Shown: positions 25,979-34,492 of the stretch, in pieces
How positions within the stretch are numbered: the first letter of the stretch is position 1
Layout of the letters: each line of letters starts with the position of its first letter
Assembly (NCBI GenBank): GCA_046048295.1
Contig: JBJOGJ010000006.1
Span: 1-39,542, forward strand
Length of the DNA: 39,542 bases
Direction: 5' to 3'
Source of the DNA: CBDCWA01 sp046048295
Lineage (GTDB): Bacteria; Pseudomonadota; Alphaproteobacteria; Rhizobiales; Hyphomicrobiaceae
Position numbers and translations under genes: made by a program
Notes under the pieces: generated by a model
Database searches by the model: none
Seen by the model: the letters and a program-made list of their open reading frames with translations, nothing else
What the model was told of the DNA's origin: nothing

Positions 25979-26758
25979 TCAAGTCGCGTAGTCGGCGAAC
26001 AGCCGGTTGGCCATCCGCTTCAAACCCTTCCAGTCCTTGCCGCCGTCTGAGTGCCGCCCTTCGCTCTTTGCGATCTGACCTGCGGCATAGGCTTGCGACT
26101 CCTTCGAGATCAGCACCACATCGCGCCCGCCCGAAAGCGCTGCGATCTGCGCCTGGCAGGCGATTTCGAGTTTATGGTGGGTAACGAACGCGGCGCCGAT
26201 CGTGGAGTCGCACACCAACGAGCCGTGGTTCCTGAGGAGCGCAATTTTCTTGCCTTCCATGTCCCGGATCAGTGGCGCCCTCTGGTTGATGTCGAACTCG
26301 AAGCCGCCGAACTCGTGGTAAGCGATCTTGCCCATGAAATGCATTGCGTGTTGATTGATCGGCAGCAGCCCGTCCTTCTGCGAAGCGACCCCGATGATCG
26401 CGGCGGTATGCGAATGGATTGTCGCGTTGATGTCCGGTCGAACCGCCAGCAGGCCTGCGTGAATGATGAGCCCGCCGCCCCTCAGTTTCGGGAAACCCTC
26501 CTGGCGCGGATTTCCCTCGAAGTCGTACTTCACGAGCGATGAAGCCGTCACTTCCTCGAAGAATGCATCCGGCTGCTTGATCAGGAAGGCATCGGGTTCG
26601 CCTGGCACACGCAGACAGCAGTGATTGTGGGTCAGGTCAGTGATACCGAAGTGGGCCAGCAGCCTGTAGCAGGCAGCCAGCTCGACCCGCGCCTGCCACT
26701 CCGCTTCGCTGACGTTGCGGCGAACCGTGGATTTTGAAGGCAGATTGACGACATTCAT
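25979..26758 (-). CDS. Class II aldolase/adducin-family protein
   Basis: A 259-residue protein with the class II aldolase fold. Zinc ligands are visible as H115 and H117 in ATIHSHTAAI and H178 in LLRNHGSLV. A further histidine cluster appears near the N-terminus (LTHNHCCLR). Family members cleave or decarboxylate sugar phosphates and related compounds; many in alphaproteobacteria are uncharacterised and this one cannot be assigned a substrate. The start at 26758 is an ATG, and the length is usual. It lies 104 bases downstream of the POT transporter on the same strand, with no terminator that I can see, so it may be read with it. Confidence 0.9.
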   Translation of the reverse strand: MNVVNLPSKSTVRRNVSEAEWQARVELAACYRLLAHFGITDLTHNHCCLRVPGEPDAFLIKQPDAFFEEVTASSLVKYDFEGNPRQEGFPKLRGGGLIIHAGLLAVRPDINATIHSHTAAIIGVASQKDGLLPINQHAMHFMGKIAYHEFGGFEFDINQRAPLIRDMEGKKIALLRNHGSLVCDSTIGAAFVTHHKLEIACQAQIAALSGGRDVVLISKESQAYAAGQIAKSEGRHSDGGKDWKGLKRMANRLFADYAT

Positions 26759-26862
26759 GGCTCACAAGCCTCGGTATTGTTGGGCGCCAAAAAAAGTGCA
26801 GTAGTTTTGGAATATCTGCAACTTTCGCTATGCCAAGTGCAACCGGATTCTGACGCCCCCCG

Positions 26863-28317
26863 TTATTTCACGCCGCGCATCAGTCCTTTGACCCAGGGCG
26901 TCAACGTAACGAGCACTACCGTCGCAACGAGGACGAGCGCGGCTTGCCAGGCAAAGAATCCGGCCAACGTTTCGGGATTCGCGGCATCGAATGAGCTTGC
27001 GAGCACCCCGGCCAGCTTGTTCCCGAATGCATCGCCGAGAAACCAGATCCCCATCATCAGCCCGACCATGCGCGTTGGCGCAAGTTTCGTCATCATCGAC
27101 AGGCCGACCGGGCTAAGTAACAGTTCACCGATCGTCTGCAGGAGAAACAGGCCAACCAGCCATAACGGGCTGACCTTACCCGCCAGCGTCAACTGCGCCG
27201 CCGGAACCATCAGCAGGAATGAAGTCGCAAGGAAAAAGAGCCCCAGAGAGAACTTGACCGGGCTCGAAGGCTGGCGGTCCCCCAGCCGAATCCAGATCCA
27301 TGCGAAGATCGGGGCCAGAAGCATCACGAACAGCGGATTGAGTGATTGATACCAGGAGGACGGGAAGGCGAACCCTGCCACCCTGTTGTCGGTCAGTTGA
27401 TCGGCAAATAGCGCGATCGACACACCTGCTTGCTCGAAAATTGCCCAGAAGACGATCGACGCAATGAACATCACCAGCATTGCAGCCAGCCGGTTCGCCT
27501 CCAGGTCCTCCCCGCGTGCAAACCATGCGATGAGCGCAACCGGCACAGCAAGGAACAGCATGCGAATCCATTCGAAGCCCGGCTGATCGGAAAGCACCAC
27601 CGTGCCGATCAGGGCGAACGTTCCCGCCACTACTGCGGCCGCCAATGCAAGCGTCTCCCTGTCGGCCGGTTTCTCTGGCTCAACCGCCGGCAATAGGTTC
27701 TGGTTGCGCCATAGCACGATGAGCCCGAGCGCCATCCCCACTCCAGCCGCTCCGAAGCCCCAGTGCCAACTGTGGGCCGGATCGAGCCCAGCCTCCGCCA
27801 GCATCCACTTGAATGCCGCACTCTGTGCCAGGAACCCGGTAATCAGTGGTGCAATGAACGCTCCAATGTTGATACCCATGTAGAAGATGGAGAACCCGGA
27901 ATCTCTGCGCGGATCGTCTTGCCCGTATAGCCCGCCGACAAGCACCGAAATGTTGGGCTTGAAGAGGCCGGTACCGAGAGCGATCAGCACAAGGCCCAGA
28001 TAGAAATTCATGAGCGTCGGCACTGCCATGGAGAAATGCCCGAGCGCGATGACGCTACCACCCAATAGCACGGAGCGTCGCGCGCCCAGCATCTTGTCGG
28101 CAATGAACCCGCCGGGAATGGCCAGCATATACACCGCCATGGCGTAATTGCCATAGATCAGCGCCGCCTGCTTGGTGTCGAAGCCAAGCCCGCCCGAAGC
28201 CAGCGGCGCCACCATGAACAGCACGAGCAGCGCCCGCATCCCATAGTAGGAGAAACGCTCCCAGAGCTCGACGAAGAATAGGGTCGAAAGGCCTTCGGGC
28301 TGCCCGAACCGCTGCAC
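26863..28317 (-). CDS. POT-family (PTR2) proton-dependent oligopeptide transporter
   Basis: A 484-residue membrane protein with about 14 hydrophobic segments. FFVELWERFSYYGMRALL carries the ExxER proton-coupling motif, and FYMGINIGAFIAPLITG is the second PTR2 signature. The family imports di- and tripeptides or peptide-like compounds with protons. The GTG start at 28317 lies nine bases after the stop of the CmcJ/NvfI-family gene, which makes the two an operon. There is little sequence of ribosome-binding type, so it probably depends on coupling. The cargo may be the substrate of the oxidoreductase next to it; this is inference. Confidence 0.92.
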   Translation of the reverse strand: MQRFGQPEGLSTLFFVELWERFSYYGMRALLVLFMVAPLASGGLGFDTKQAALIYGNYAMAVYMLAIPGGFIADKMLGARRSVLLGGSVIALGHFSMAVPTLMNFYLGLVLIALGTGLFKPNISVLVGGLYGQDDPRRDSGFSIFYMGINIGAFIAPLITGFLAQSAAFKWMLAEAGLDPAHSWHWGFGAAGVGMALGLIVLWRNQNLLPAVEPEKPADRETLALAAAVVAGTFALIGTVVLSDQPGFEWIRMLFLAVPVALIAWFARGEDLEANRLAAMLVMFIASIVFWAIFEQAGVSIALFADQLTDNRVAGFAFPSSWYQSLNPLFVMLLAPIFAWIWIRLGDRQPSSPVKFSLGLFFLATSFLLMVPAAQLTLAGKVSPLWLVGLFLLQTIGELLLSPVGLSMMTKLAPTRMVGLMMGIWFLGDAFGNKLAGVLASSFDAANPETLAGFFAWQAALVLVATVVLVTLTPWVKGLMRGVK

Positions 28318-28326
28318 GCCAGCCGC

Positions 28327-29160
28327 TCAGTCGAAAAACGCAAACGTACGGATCTCTATGCTTTCGCGCCTGTTGGGGTTCTCCGGCATCATCGGATCCT
28401 TGAAGGCAGTGTGAGCCGTATAGCGTGCTCTGCCGTCCCGAGCCGAATCGTAGACCTTGAATACGATGATCTCGTCCCGTGCCATCCTCGGCAGATAATA
28501 CCATTGATGCTTTGGATTATGCGCCACTCTGTAGGTCTGGCCGACACGGTCCGGATACCGTCGCTCCGCCAATAGGAGGTCTTTGTCCTCGTCGAGCGTC
28601 GCCCCGTCCGAGATTGCGAGTGGGTCCTCCTCGATCGCCTTGTTGATCGGCCTCCAGGTCTGGATCACAGCGAACCTCTTGGCGAGCAGCGCCCCGGCTT
28701 CCTCGCCCATGAAATCGGCAACCCGCTTCCTGGCCGACCATTCCGTGTAGTCGTTGTGGACCGAGTGGACGGGCGTCCGGAGCCGCATCTTCTTGTCTTT
28801 CTCATAGGAGCGAACCGTGTGGTCGAACACGTAGACCCGCGACGCTCCGGACTTTGCCTTTATCAACTCAACCATCTCGGGATGATAGACGTCGCGCAGT
28901 TCCTGTTCGTCGTAGAAATCCTTCATTTGTGTCTCGTGCTTGGCGAACACGAACCCATTCCGGTCGAGATCGAAATCGTCGAACCGAAGCCGCCCATTGT
29001 TGATGCGCATCCGCTGCGGCACGTAGCTGTGGTTGATGCGCTCGGTCACCGTCTCGAATTGGCTGACGTCCCGCGTCTCTGTCACGGGCATGACGCCACT
29101 ATCGACGGAATAGTTGAGATGAGCCTCGACGAAATCCGGAAAGCCCTGAGTGTCGGCCAT
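28327..29160 (-). CDS. CmcJ/NvfI-family oxidoreductase
   Basis: A 277-residue protein of the CmcJ/NvfI group, named after cephamycin CmcJ and fungal NvfI/AsaB-type enzymes. Family marks are HSVHNDYTEW (H135-N-D137, a possible metal-binding HxD), QTWRPINKAIEEDPLAISD, NPKHQWYYLPRMARDEIIVF with KVYDS, and ARYTAHTAFKDP (H250), then RRESIEIRTFAF. Members are linked to oxidation of natural products in fungi and bacteria; direct iron/2-oxoglutarate use is known for some, but I infer it here. The start at 29160 has GAGG nine bases upstream. It is the first gene of a minus-strand group with the peptide transporter. Confidence 0.87.
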   Translation of the reverse strand: MADTQGFPDFVEAHLNYSVDSGVMPVTETRDVSQFETVTERINHSYVPQRMRINNGRLRFDDFDLDRNGFVFAKHETQMKDFYDEQELRDVYHPEMVELIKAKSGASRVYVFDHTVRSYEKDKKMRLRTPVHSVHNDYTEWSARKRVADFMGEEAGALLAKRFAVIQTWRPINKAIEEDPLAISDGATLDEDKDLLLAERRYPDRVGQTYRVAHNPKHQWYYLPRMARDEIIVFKVYDSARDGRARYTAHTAFKDPMMPENPNRRESIEIRTFAFFD

Positions 29161-29600
29161 GTATCTTATCCTCGTGCCTGAATGCTATCATCGTAGCGCG
29201 AAGCAATCCCCGAGGCTAGGCACTGGCTACGCCGACAATTGGCAACGGACCACATCTTCTGTTCATCCAGCCGTGCACTTCAGAGTTGACGCAGGTTGCA
29301 GAAGTAGATCTGGCATACACTCCACCATCTCGACTTGTTGGATACTCTCGGCCCAACCGGAACCGATGCGCATTCTTAATCGGCAACAACTTCTCCGAAG
29401 ATCATCGGGACAACGAACAAGATGAAGCCAAGTAATCACGCAATGCGTTAACGATACTGGTTAATTACCCCCTTACAACCTTGCAATTTTGGCTAGGTCT
29501 CACTCCCGCCAGGGTCTGGCTTCTGACACGCACGTGAGAGGGGGGAGCCTCTGGGTGCAGTGCAACGACACACCAGTCCAATAACGGTGGGAGCAACCTC
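29161..29600. other. Divergent intergenic region
   Basis: About 440 bases between the minus-strand CmcJ/NvfI gene and the plus-strand M15 peptidase gene. It should hold both promoters. The only clear structure is an inverted repeat at 29448-29464. I see no gene in it. Confidence 0.5.
29448..29464. repeat. TTAAC-N7-GTTAA inverted repeat, possible operator
   Basis: TTAAC (29448-29452) and GTTAA (29460-29464) form a perfect 5-base inverted repeat around seven bases, 137 bases before the M15 peptidase start. It resembles a dyad operator; no regulator is known. Confidence 0.35.
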
Positions 29601-30335
29601 ATGAGTACCCGTGTAAAGCCTGCCACGGCAGGCAAGCCGATTCGAGCCGGCTTCATGCTGTCGGCAATCACCACACTATTGTTTGCAACGTCTGGTCTGC
29701 TGGTTATTACTTCGGTAGCACCATCCTCTGCCATGGCTGCCGAGCAATCGGACTACGAGTGGGATCCTTCAGGCATCTATACGCGCACGATGCGTCATAA
29801 CTCGACCCGTAGCGCCGCAGTGGCCGAAGATTACGAGGAACCGGCAGCGGCAGCTTCTCAACCACCATCTTCCGCACCTGCAAGGCGGGCGATCAAACAG
29901 AAGTCGACGAACCGGAAGGCCAGAGTACCGAGCCCGCGCAAGCCCAAAAGCAAGAGCAACAGAACCCGCGTAGCCAGCCTTGGCCGCGATACACCAGTGT
30001 CTCTCCCCCAGCAAAGCCTAAGCGGCGGTGGCGGCGGCAAGATCGTCTGGCAGGCACCCAGCAAGTGTCTCAATGGCAGCCTCCGGAACGTGATAGCGGC
30101 CGTTGCAGCGAACTACGGTCGCGTCCGTGTCAATTCGACGTGTCGCAGCAAACGCCACAACCGGCGTGTCGGCGGTGCTCGGCGATCCTATCATCTCACG
30201 GGTGATGCAGCCGACATCCGGATATTTGGCAATTGGCGCCGTGCGGCGGTTTATCTTCGCAGCGCGGTCGGCGGCTACAAGCACTATGGCGGCGGCCGCT
30301 TCCACATAGATACCGGCCCACGCCGCCGGTTCTGA
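29601..30335 (+). CDS. Secreted peptidase M15-like (D-Ala-D-Ala carboxypeptidase fold) protein
   Basis: A 244-residue protein. An N-terminal signal peptide or anchor (about residues 14-43, with FMLSAITTLLFATSGLLVI) is followed by a proline-rich and then strongly basic linker (about 90-130), and a C-terminal zinc peptidase domain of the M15 type. H198 and D205 in YHLTGDAADI and H235 in RFHIDTG are the expected zinc ligands; two cysteines (CLNG, STCRS) may pair. Substrate is probably peptidoglycan in the periplasm. The start at 29601 has GGGAG in front. It ends just before a strong hairpin and is convergent with the AsmA-family gene. Confidence 0.85.
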   Translation: MSTRVKPATAGKPIRAGFMLSAITTLLFATSGLLVITSVAPSSAMAAEQSDYEWDPSGIYTRTMRHNSTRSAAVAEDYEEPAAAASQPPSSAPARRAIKQKSTNRKARVPSPRKPKSKSNRTRVASLGRDTPVSLPQQSLSGGGGGKIVWQAPSKCLNGSLRNVIAAVAANYGRVRVNSTCRSKRHNRRVGGARRSYHLTGDAADIRIFGNWRRAAVYLRSAVGGYKHYGGGRFHIDTGPRRRF

Positions 30336-30338
30336 GCG

Positions 30339-30380
30339 CATCCTGTCGTGCCGTCGCTTCGGCAACGGCACGACAGGATG
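30339..30380. terminator. Perfect 16-bp hairpin, bidirectional terminator between convergent genes
   Basis: CATCCTGTCGTGCCGT (30339-30354) and its exact reverse complement (30365-30380) surround a ten-base loop containing TTCG. It lies between the stops of two convergent genes (30335 and 30390). No T run follows on either strand. Confidence 0.7.
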
Positions 30381-30389
30381 ATGACTGTC

Positions 30390-32261
30390 TCAACCCTTGC
30401 CAGGTTGAGAGCCATTCTGCCTGGGAGTGAGCTCGGTTCGGTCCTGTTTTGCCGGTTCTGGAATGGCTCGACCGGGCTTCGTCATGACGGAGGTTATGCT
30501 CGGAGCCTCCATCGGCCCTTTGATCTCCAGTTTGAGTAGGTCCTGCCCATCCACTGGTTTTCCAGCACTGCTGGTGCCTGACGGTGTAGCAACAGGCGCG
30601 ACACCTTGCTCGACCAGGATGTCGACATCGCCGGTTACGAAGCTGAGACTGCCCTTGCCGCTCCACATTGTGCGCCCTGCGACCGCTTCAAGCTGCTTCG
30701 CGAAGATGGTGCCGTTCTTTGCGACGAGTTCAGCATTGAGCGTGTCGAATGCAGTGGTCCCGCCCTTTGCGTGCGACCACCCTTTGAGCGGCTCTTGCCG
30801 CGCAGCGCTCATCAACGCCTTGAAATCGAGCCCCAGCCTCCCGCCCTTTTCGGACTTGACGCCGACCGTACCGCTGATCGAGCGCACGACCTCCGTTAGG
30901 CTGCCGCCGTGGCCGGTGAGGTTCGCCGTAATGCCCGTCTCACCCTGCAGCTTCTGGGCAACCGGTGCCAGCGACGTCTTGGCAAAATCCACGTTCGCGA
31001 TTTTCCCGCGGAAAGTGAAAGACGGCCAGAAGCCACGGAAATCAGCCCCAAGTTGCCCGGAACCTTGCCCACCCGCCAACTCGAATTGCGCAATGTCCGC
31101 CAGCAGGCGCCCACTCTTGAGTGCGACGGTAGCTGCCGATCGCTCGAACTTTAGATCGGCCGCCACCACCTTCGACGCCGACAGCCTGACGTCCGCATCG
31201 ATCTGCTTGCCGAGCGGCATCTGGAACGGCATTGCATAGAGCGATGAAAGGTCGAAGCCGCGCCTCTGGTCCCCCAGGTCTCCGGCAAGGTACTGCGTCA
31301 GGTTGAGCGTATTGAGCGCCAAGGTCCCGGTGATCGCAGGACGCCCACCCGCAAGGTTGAGGACGAGCGCCCCCGTCGCCTCGTTGTCATCGAGCTTAAT
31401 CGCTGCCTTATCGAAGGCGACCGCCTGTTGCGACCAATCCAGGTCCCCTGCAATTTCAAAGCGCTTGAGGCCTGTACCCTCGCTCGAGCCCCCGGTCAGC
31501 CAGGCTACGGTGCCCCTCAGGTCGGTGGATTGAACCCGCCCACGACCGCGCATTTCGATCCCTGCCACGCCGCGCAGCTGCCCGTCGAACTCAACGTTGA
31601 TGATACCGCTCTTCAACCGGAAAGAGAGCGTGAAGCCATTGGTCTTGTCCGGCTCCAGCTTTGCCTGTGGCGCCGACCTGAGATCGAAAGTTACCGGCAC
31701 ACCGCGTATCAGGCCCTTCCCCCCGCCGGTCAACACTCCTCCACGGCCAATGTCGAGTTTCGCGTCAGCATTCTTCGCAACCAGTTCAGCGCGATCGGAA
31801 AGCGTCATCGCGATGGCTGTATTGACAAGTCGCAGACTCTGGAAATTGATGCCAGCCAGCGCCGAAACGATCGGGTCGACTTCGCTGTCGCCCGCCCCCT
31901 CGACTTCAGTCGTCGCTTCCCTGTGACTACCGGCGATCCGCACTGCACCACCGCTGAGCAGTAGCGAACCACGCCCGCTCTTGAGCACACCGAGGGCACC
32001 CGGCCCCGTCGCCTGCTTGCCGGCGCCGTCCACGAGTACGATCGTCCCCCGCTCGACCACGACCAACGGTTTGTAGGAGAGAACCACCGGATCGGTGATC
32101 TGGAACGAATTACCTGGAGACGCGATGACGGAGCTGTTGTCGATCGAAAGGCCGTCGGTGATGGTGCCGAGCAGGAACGGCAGCCCGATTCCAGCCACAA
32201 GCCAGATCAGCAAGCCGCAAATGACTGTCGTCAGATGCGTTTTTCGCCGATTGACTCTCAT
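30390..32261 (-). CDS. AsmA-family protein
   Basis: A 623-residue protein with one N-terminal membrane helix (about 12-35) and a large extracytoplasmic region rich in beta strands. The C-terminal half has the AsmA-like pattern: VDFAKTSLAPVAQKLQGETG and the following TANLTGHGGSLTEVVRSISG, LGLDFKALM and GTIFAKQLEAVAGRTMWSGKG. Proteins of this type are anchored in the inner membrane and are thought to take part in lipid transport or outer-membrane assembly. The start at 32261 has GGGGAA upstream; an ATG 36 codons further up precedes cysteine-rich sequence without a helix. It is divergent from acetoacetyl-CoA synthetase across about 250 bases. Confidence 0.88.
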   Translation of the reverse strand: MRVNRRKTHLTTVICGLLIWLVAGIGLPFLLGTITDGLSIDNSSVIASPGNSFQITDPVVLSYKPLVVVERGTIVLVDGAGKQATGPGALGVLKSGRGSLLLSGGAVRIAGSHREATTEVEGAGDSEVDPIVSALAGINFQSLRLVNTAIAMTLSDRAELVAKNADAKLDIGRGGVLTGGGKGLIRGVPVTFDLRSAPQAKLEPDKTNGFTLSFRLKSGIINVEFDGQLRGVAGIEMRGRGRVQSTDLRGTVAWLTGGSSEGTGLKRFEIAGDLDWSQQAVAFDKAAIKLDDNEATGALVLNLAGGRPAITGTLALNTLNLTQYLAGDLGDQRRGFDLSSLYAMPFQMPLGKQIDADVRLSASKVVAADLKFERSAATVALKSGRLLADIAQFELAGGQGSGQLGADFRGFWPSFTFRGKIANVDFAKTSLAPVAQKLQGETGITANLTGHGGSLTEVVRSISGTVGVKSEKGGRLGLDFKALMSAARQEPLKGWSHAKGGTTAFDTLNAELVAKNGTIFAKQLEAVAGRTMWSGKGSLSFVTGDVDILVEQGVAPVATPSGTSSAGKPVDGQDLLKLEIKGPMEAPSITSVMTKPGRAIPEPAKQDRTELTPRQNGSQPGKG

Positions 32262-32509
32262 ATCGAGCTGTTCCCCACAGCAGCACGTACATATTCGTCC
32301 GTCACTTCGAGGCGCAACCGTTGCGACATCCCGTTCGCCGGAAGGCCCCCGAATTGAGGAATTGAGCAAACGCCGGTTCCGCGCGGACAGAAAAGACTGC
32401 GTTGCTTCTTCACTGATCTTGACGCGATAGGCATGTGTTACCCAACTGGACTCTTAGCGTGTTGGTGAATTCAAAGCGAGCAAAGATTTATTCAGCATTG
32501 GAACTATCA

Positions 32510-34492
32510 ATGACGGTTGAACTATGGCAATTGCCCGAGACAGAAAAGAATGCTTCTAATCTTGGTCTTTTCTCCGCCAGGATTGCGGAACAACTCGCGA
32601 TCAATTTCAACGATTACGATGATCTGCACAGATGGTCTGTGGAAAATTCCGGCGCGTTCTGGGCGCACATGTGGACCGAATTCTCCGTTTTAGGGGACCC
32701 TGGCCCACCACCGTATCTGGTAGACCGCGATCTCATGCCCGGCGCACAATTCTTCCCGGCCGCGCGGCTGAACTACGCTGAAAACCTACTGTCCAATACG
32801 AATGTTGGCGATGCCATAGTATTTCGCGGCGAGCAGGGTCGTTACAGCCGCCTGTCATGGGATGAGTTGCGCCAGAGGGTAGCGCGCCTCGCAAGTCATT
32901 TGCGGGCCATCGGCATCACACCTGGGGACCGCGTAGCAGCAGTCCTGCCCAACGTCCCTGAGGCGGTGGTCGCCGTCCTCGCATGCGCCGCCGTTGGCGC
33001 CATTTGGAGCTCCTGTTCGCCAGACTTTGGCACCCGTGGCATCGTGGACCGGTTTGGTCAGATCGAACCCCGTGTGCTTCTCTGTGCCGACGGCTACAGC
33101 TACGGCGGAAAGTCTTTCGATCTCACTGATCGGATTGTAGAATCTTTGCAGGCGCTAGAGAGCGTCACCCATGTCGTCGTCGTTGATAGCGCAGGTCGCG
33201 CCGACCGGCTCGCCAAGCGAATAGCTGCGCTTCAAGGGCGCACAGGACCGCTGGCAGTCGCCGAATTTTCCGCCGTCGCGGTCCATGGCCCATCCGTCGC
33301 TCCCGAATTCAACCGCCTTCCCTTCGCCCACCCGCTCTACATTCTCTTCTCTTCCGGCACCACAGGTGTACCGAAGTGCATCGTTCACTCGGCAGGCGGG
33401 CTACTCCTGAAGCATTTGTCGGAGCAGCGCCTGCATACTGACATCAAGCCCGGTGACCGGCTGTTCTACTTCACCACGCTAAGCTGGATGATGTGGAACT
33501 GGCTGGTATCGGGACTCGCCAGCGGCGCCACACTCCTGCTCTATGATGGCAATCCGTTTCATCCCGACGGCAATGTGCTCTGGGACTTCGCCGCCGAGGA
33601 ACGCTGCACGCACTTCGGCACATCCGCCAAATACATTGACGCCATGAAGAAGTCGGATCTCGCCCCCGCTCGAAGGCATGACCTTTCGTCCTTGCGCTGC
33701 ATCATGTCGACAGGCTCGCCTTTGGCCCCGGAAAGCTTCGACTACGTCTATGCCGATATCAAGTCCGACGTACATCTCGCTTCTATCTCTGGCGGCACCG
33801 ACATCTGCGGCTGCTTCGTCATAGGCAATCCGCTGCTGCCTGTCCGCCGCGGTGAAATCCAATGCGCGGCCCTTGGCATGGACATTGACGTCGTCGACGA
33901 ACATGGCAACAGCATTACCGGCGAAAAGGGTGAGCTTGTCTGCCGCAATGCCTTCCCGTCAATGCCTGTCGGTTTCTGGAACGACCCCGACGGAGCCCGA
34001 TACCGGGCGACCTATTTCGATCGCTTTCCGGGCATCTGGCACCACGGTGACTTCGCCGAACGCACACTCTCGGGCGGCTTCATCATCCATGGCCGCTCCG
34101 ACGCCACGCTGAACCCTGGCGGCGTACGTATTGGCACCGCAGAGATCTATCGCCAGGTCGAGCAATTGCAGGAAATTCGCGAGAGCATTGCGATCGGCCA
34201 AGAATGGCAGGGCGACGTACGAATCGTATTGTTCGTCGTACTCCAGCCAGGAGCAACTCTCGACGATGCACTGGCGGCGCGCATCCGTACCGGCATACGT
34301 GAAGGCGCAAGCCCTCGCCACGTCCCGGCGCGCATCGTCGCCGTCCCTGACATCCCGCGCACCAAATCCGGAAAGATCACGGAACTGGCCGTGCGCGACG
34401 TAGTCCATGGGCGCTCCGTTTCCAACAAGGAGGCACTCGCCAACCCTGAGGCGCTGGCTCATTTCATCGACGTGGACGAACTACGACATTGA
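32510..34492 (+). CDS. Acetoacetate-CoA ligase
   Basis: A 660-residue AMP-forming ligase that activates acetoacetate to acetoacetyl-CoA, a step in use of polyhydroxybutyrate and ketone bodies. It has the ACAS_N domain at the start (YDDLHRWSVENSGAFWAHMW), AIWSSCSPDFGTRGI, the ATP motif YILFSSGTTGVPKCIVH (about 275-290), YFTTLSWMMWNWL, ISGGTDICGCF and the C-terminal lysine in RTKSGKITELAVRD (about 620). The ISGGTDI variant and the length fit acetoacetyl-CoA rather than acetyl-CoA synthetase. The ATG at 32510 follows GGAA six bases before; codons at the very start are AT-rich. Its 3' end overlaps the frameshifted permease gene by 12 bases. Confidence 0.94.
   Translation: MTVELWQLPETEKNASNLGLFSARIAEQLAINFNDYDDLHRWSVENSGAFWAHMWTEFSVLGDPGPPPYLVDRDLMPGAQFFPAARLNYAENLLSNTNVGDAIVFRGEQGRYSRLSWDELRQRVARLASHLRAIGITPGDRVAAVLPNVPEAVVAVLACAAVGAIWSSCSPDFGTRGIVDRFGQIEPRVLLCADGYSYGGKSFDLTDRIVESLQALESVTHVVVVDSAGRADRLAKRIAALQGRTGPLAVAEFSAVAVHGPSVAPEFNRLPFAHPLYILFSSGTTGVPKCIVHSAGGLLLKHLSEQRLHTDIKPGDRLFYFTTLSWMMWNWLVSGLASGATLLLYDGNPFHPDGNVLWDFAAEERCTHFGTSAKYIDAMKKSDLAPARRHDLSSLRCIMSTGSPLAPESFDYVYADIKSDVHLASISGGTDICGCFVIGNPLLPVRRGEIQCAALGMDIDVVDEHGNSITGEKGELVCRNAFPSMPVGFWNDPDGARYRATYFDRFPGIWHHGDFAERTLSGGFIIHGRSDATLNPGGVRIGTAEIYRQVEQLQEIRESIAIGQEWQGDVRIVLFVVLQPGATLDDALAARIRTGIREGASPRHVPARIVAVPDIPRTKSGKITELAVRDVVHGRSVSNKEALANPEALAHFIDVDELRH

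Noticed and set aside
29445..29465. Possible CtrA site before the M15 peptidase
   Set aside because: The TTAA half-sites are nine bases apart, not seven. Kept only as an inverted repeat.
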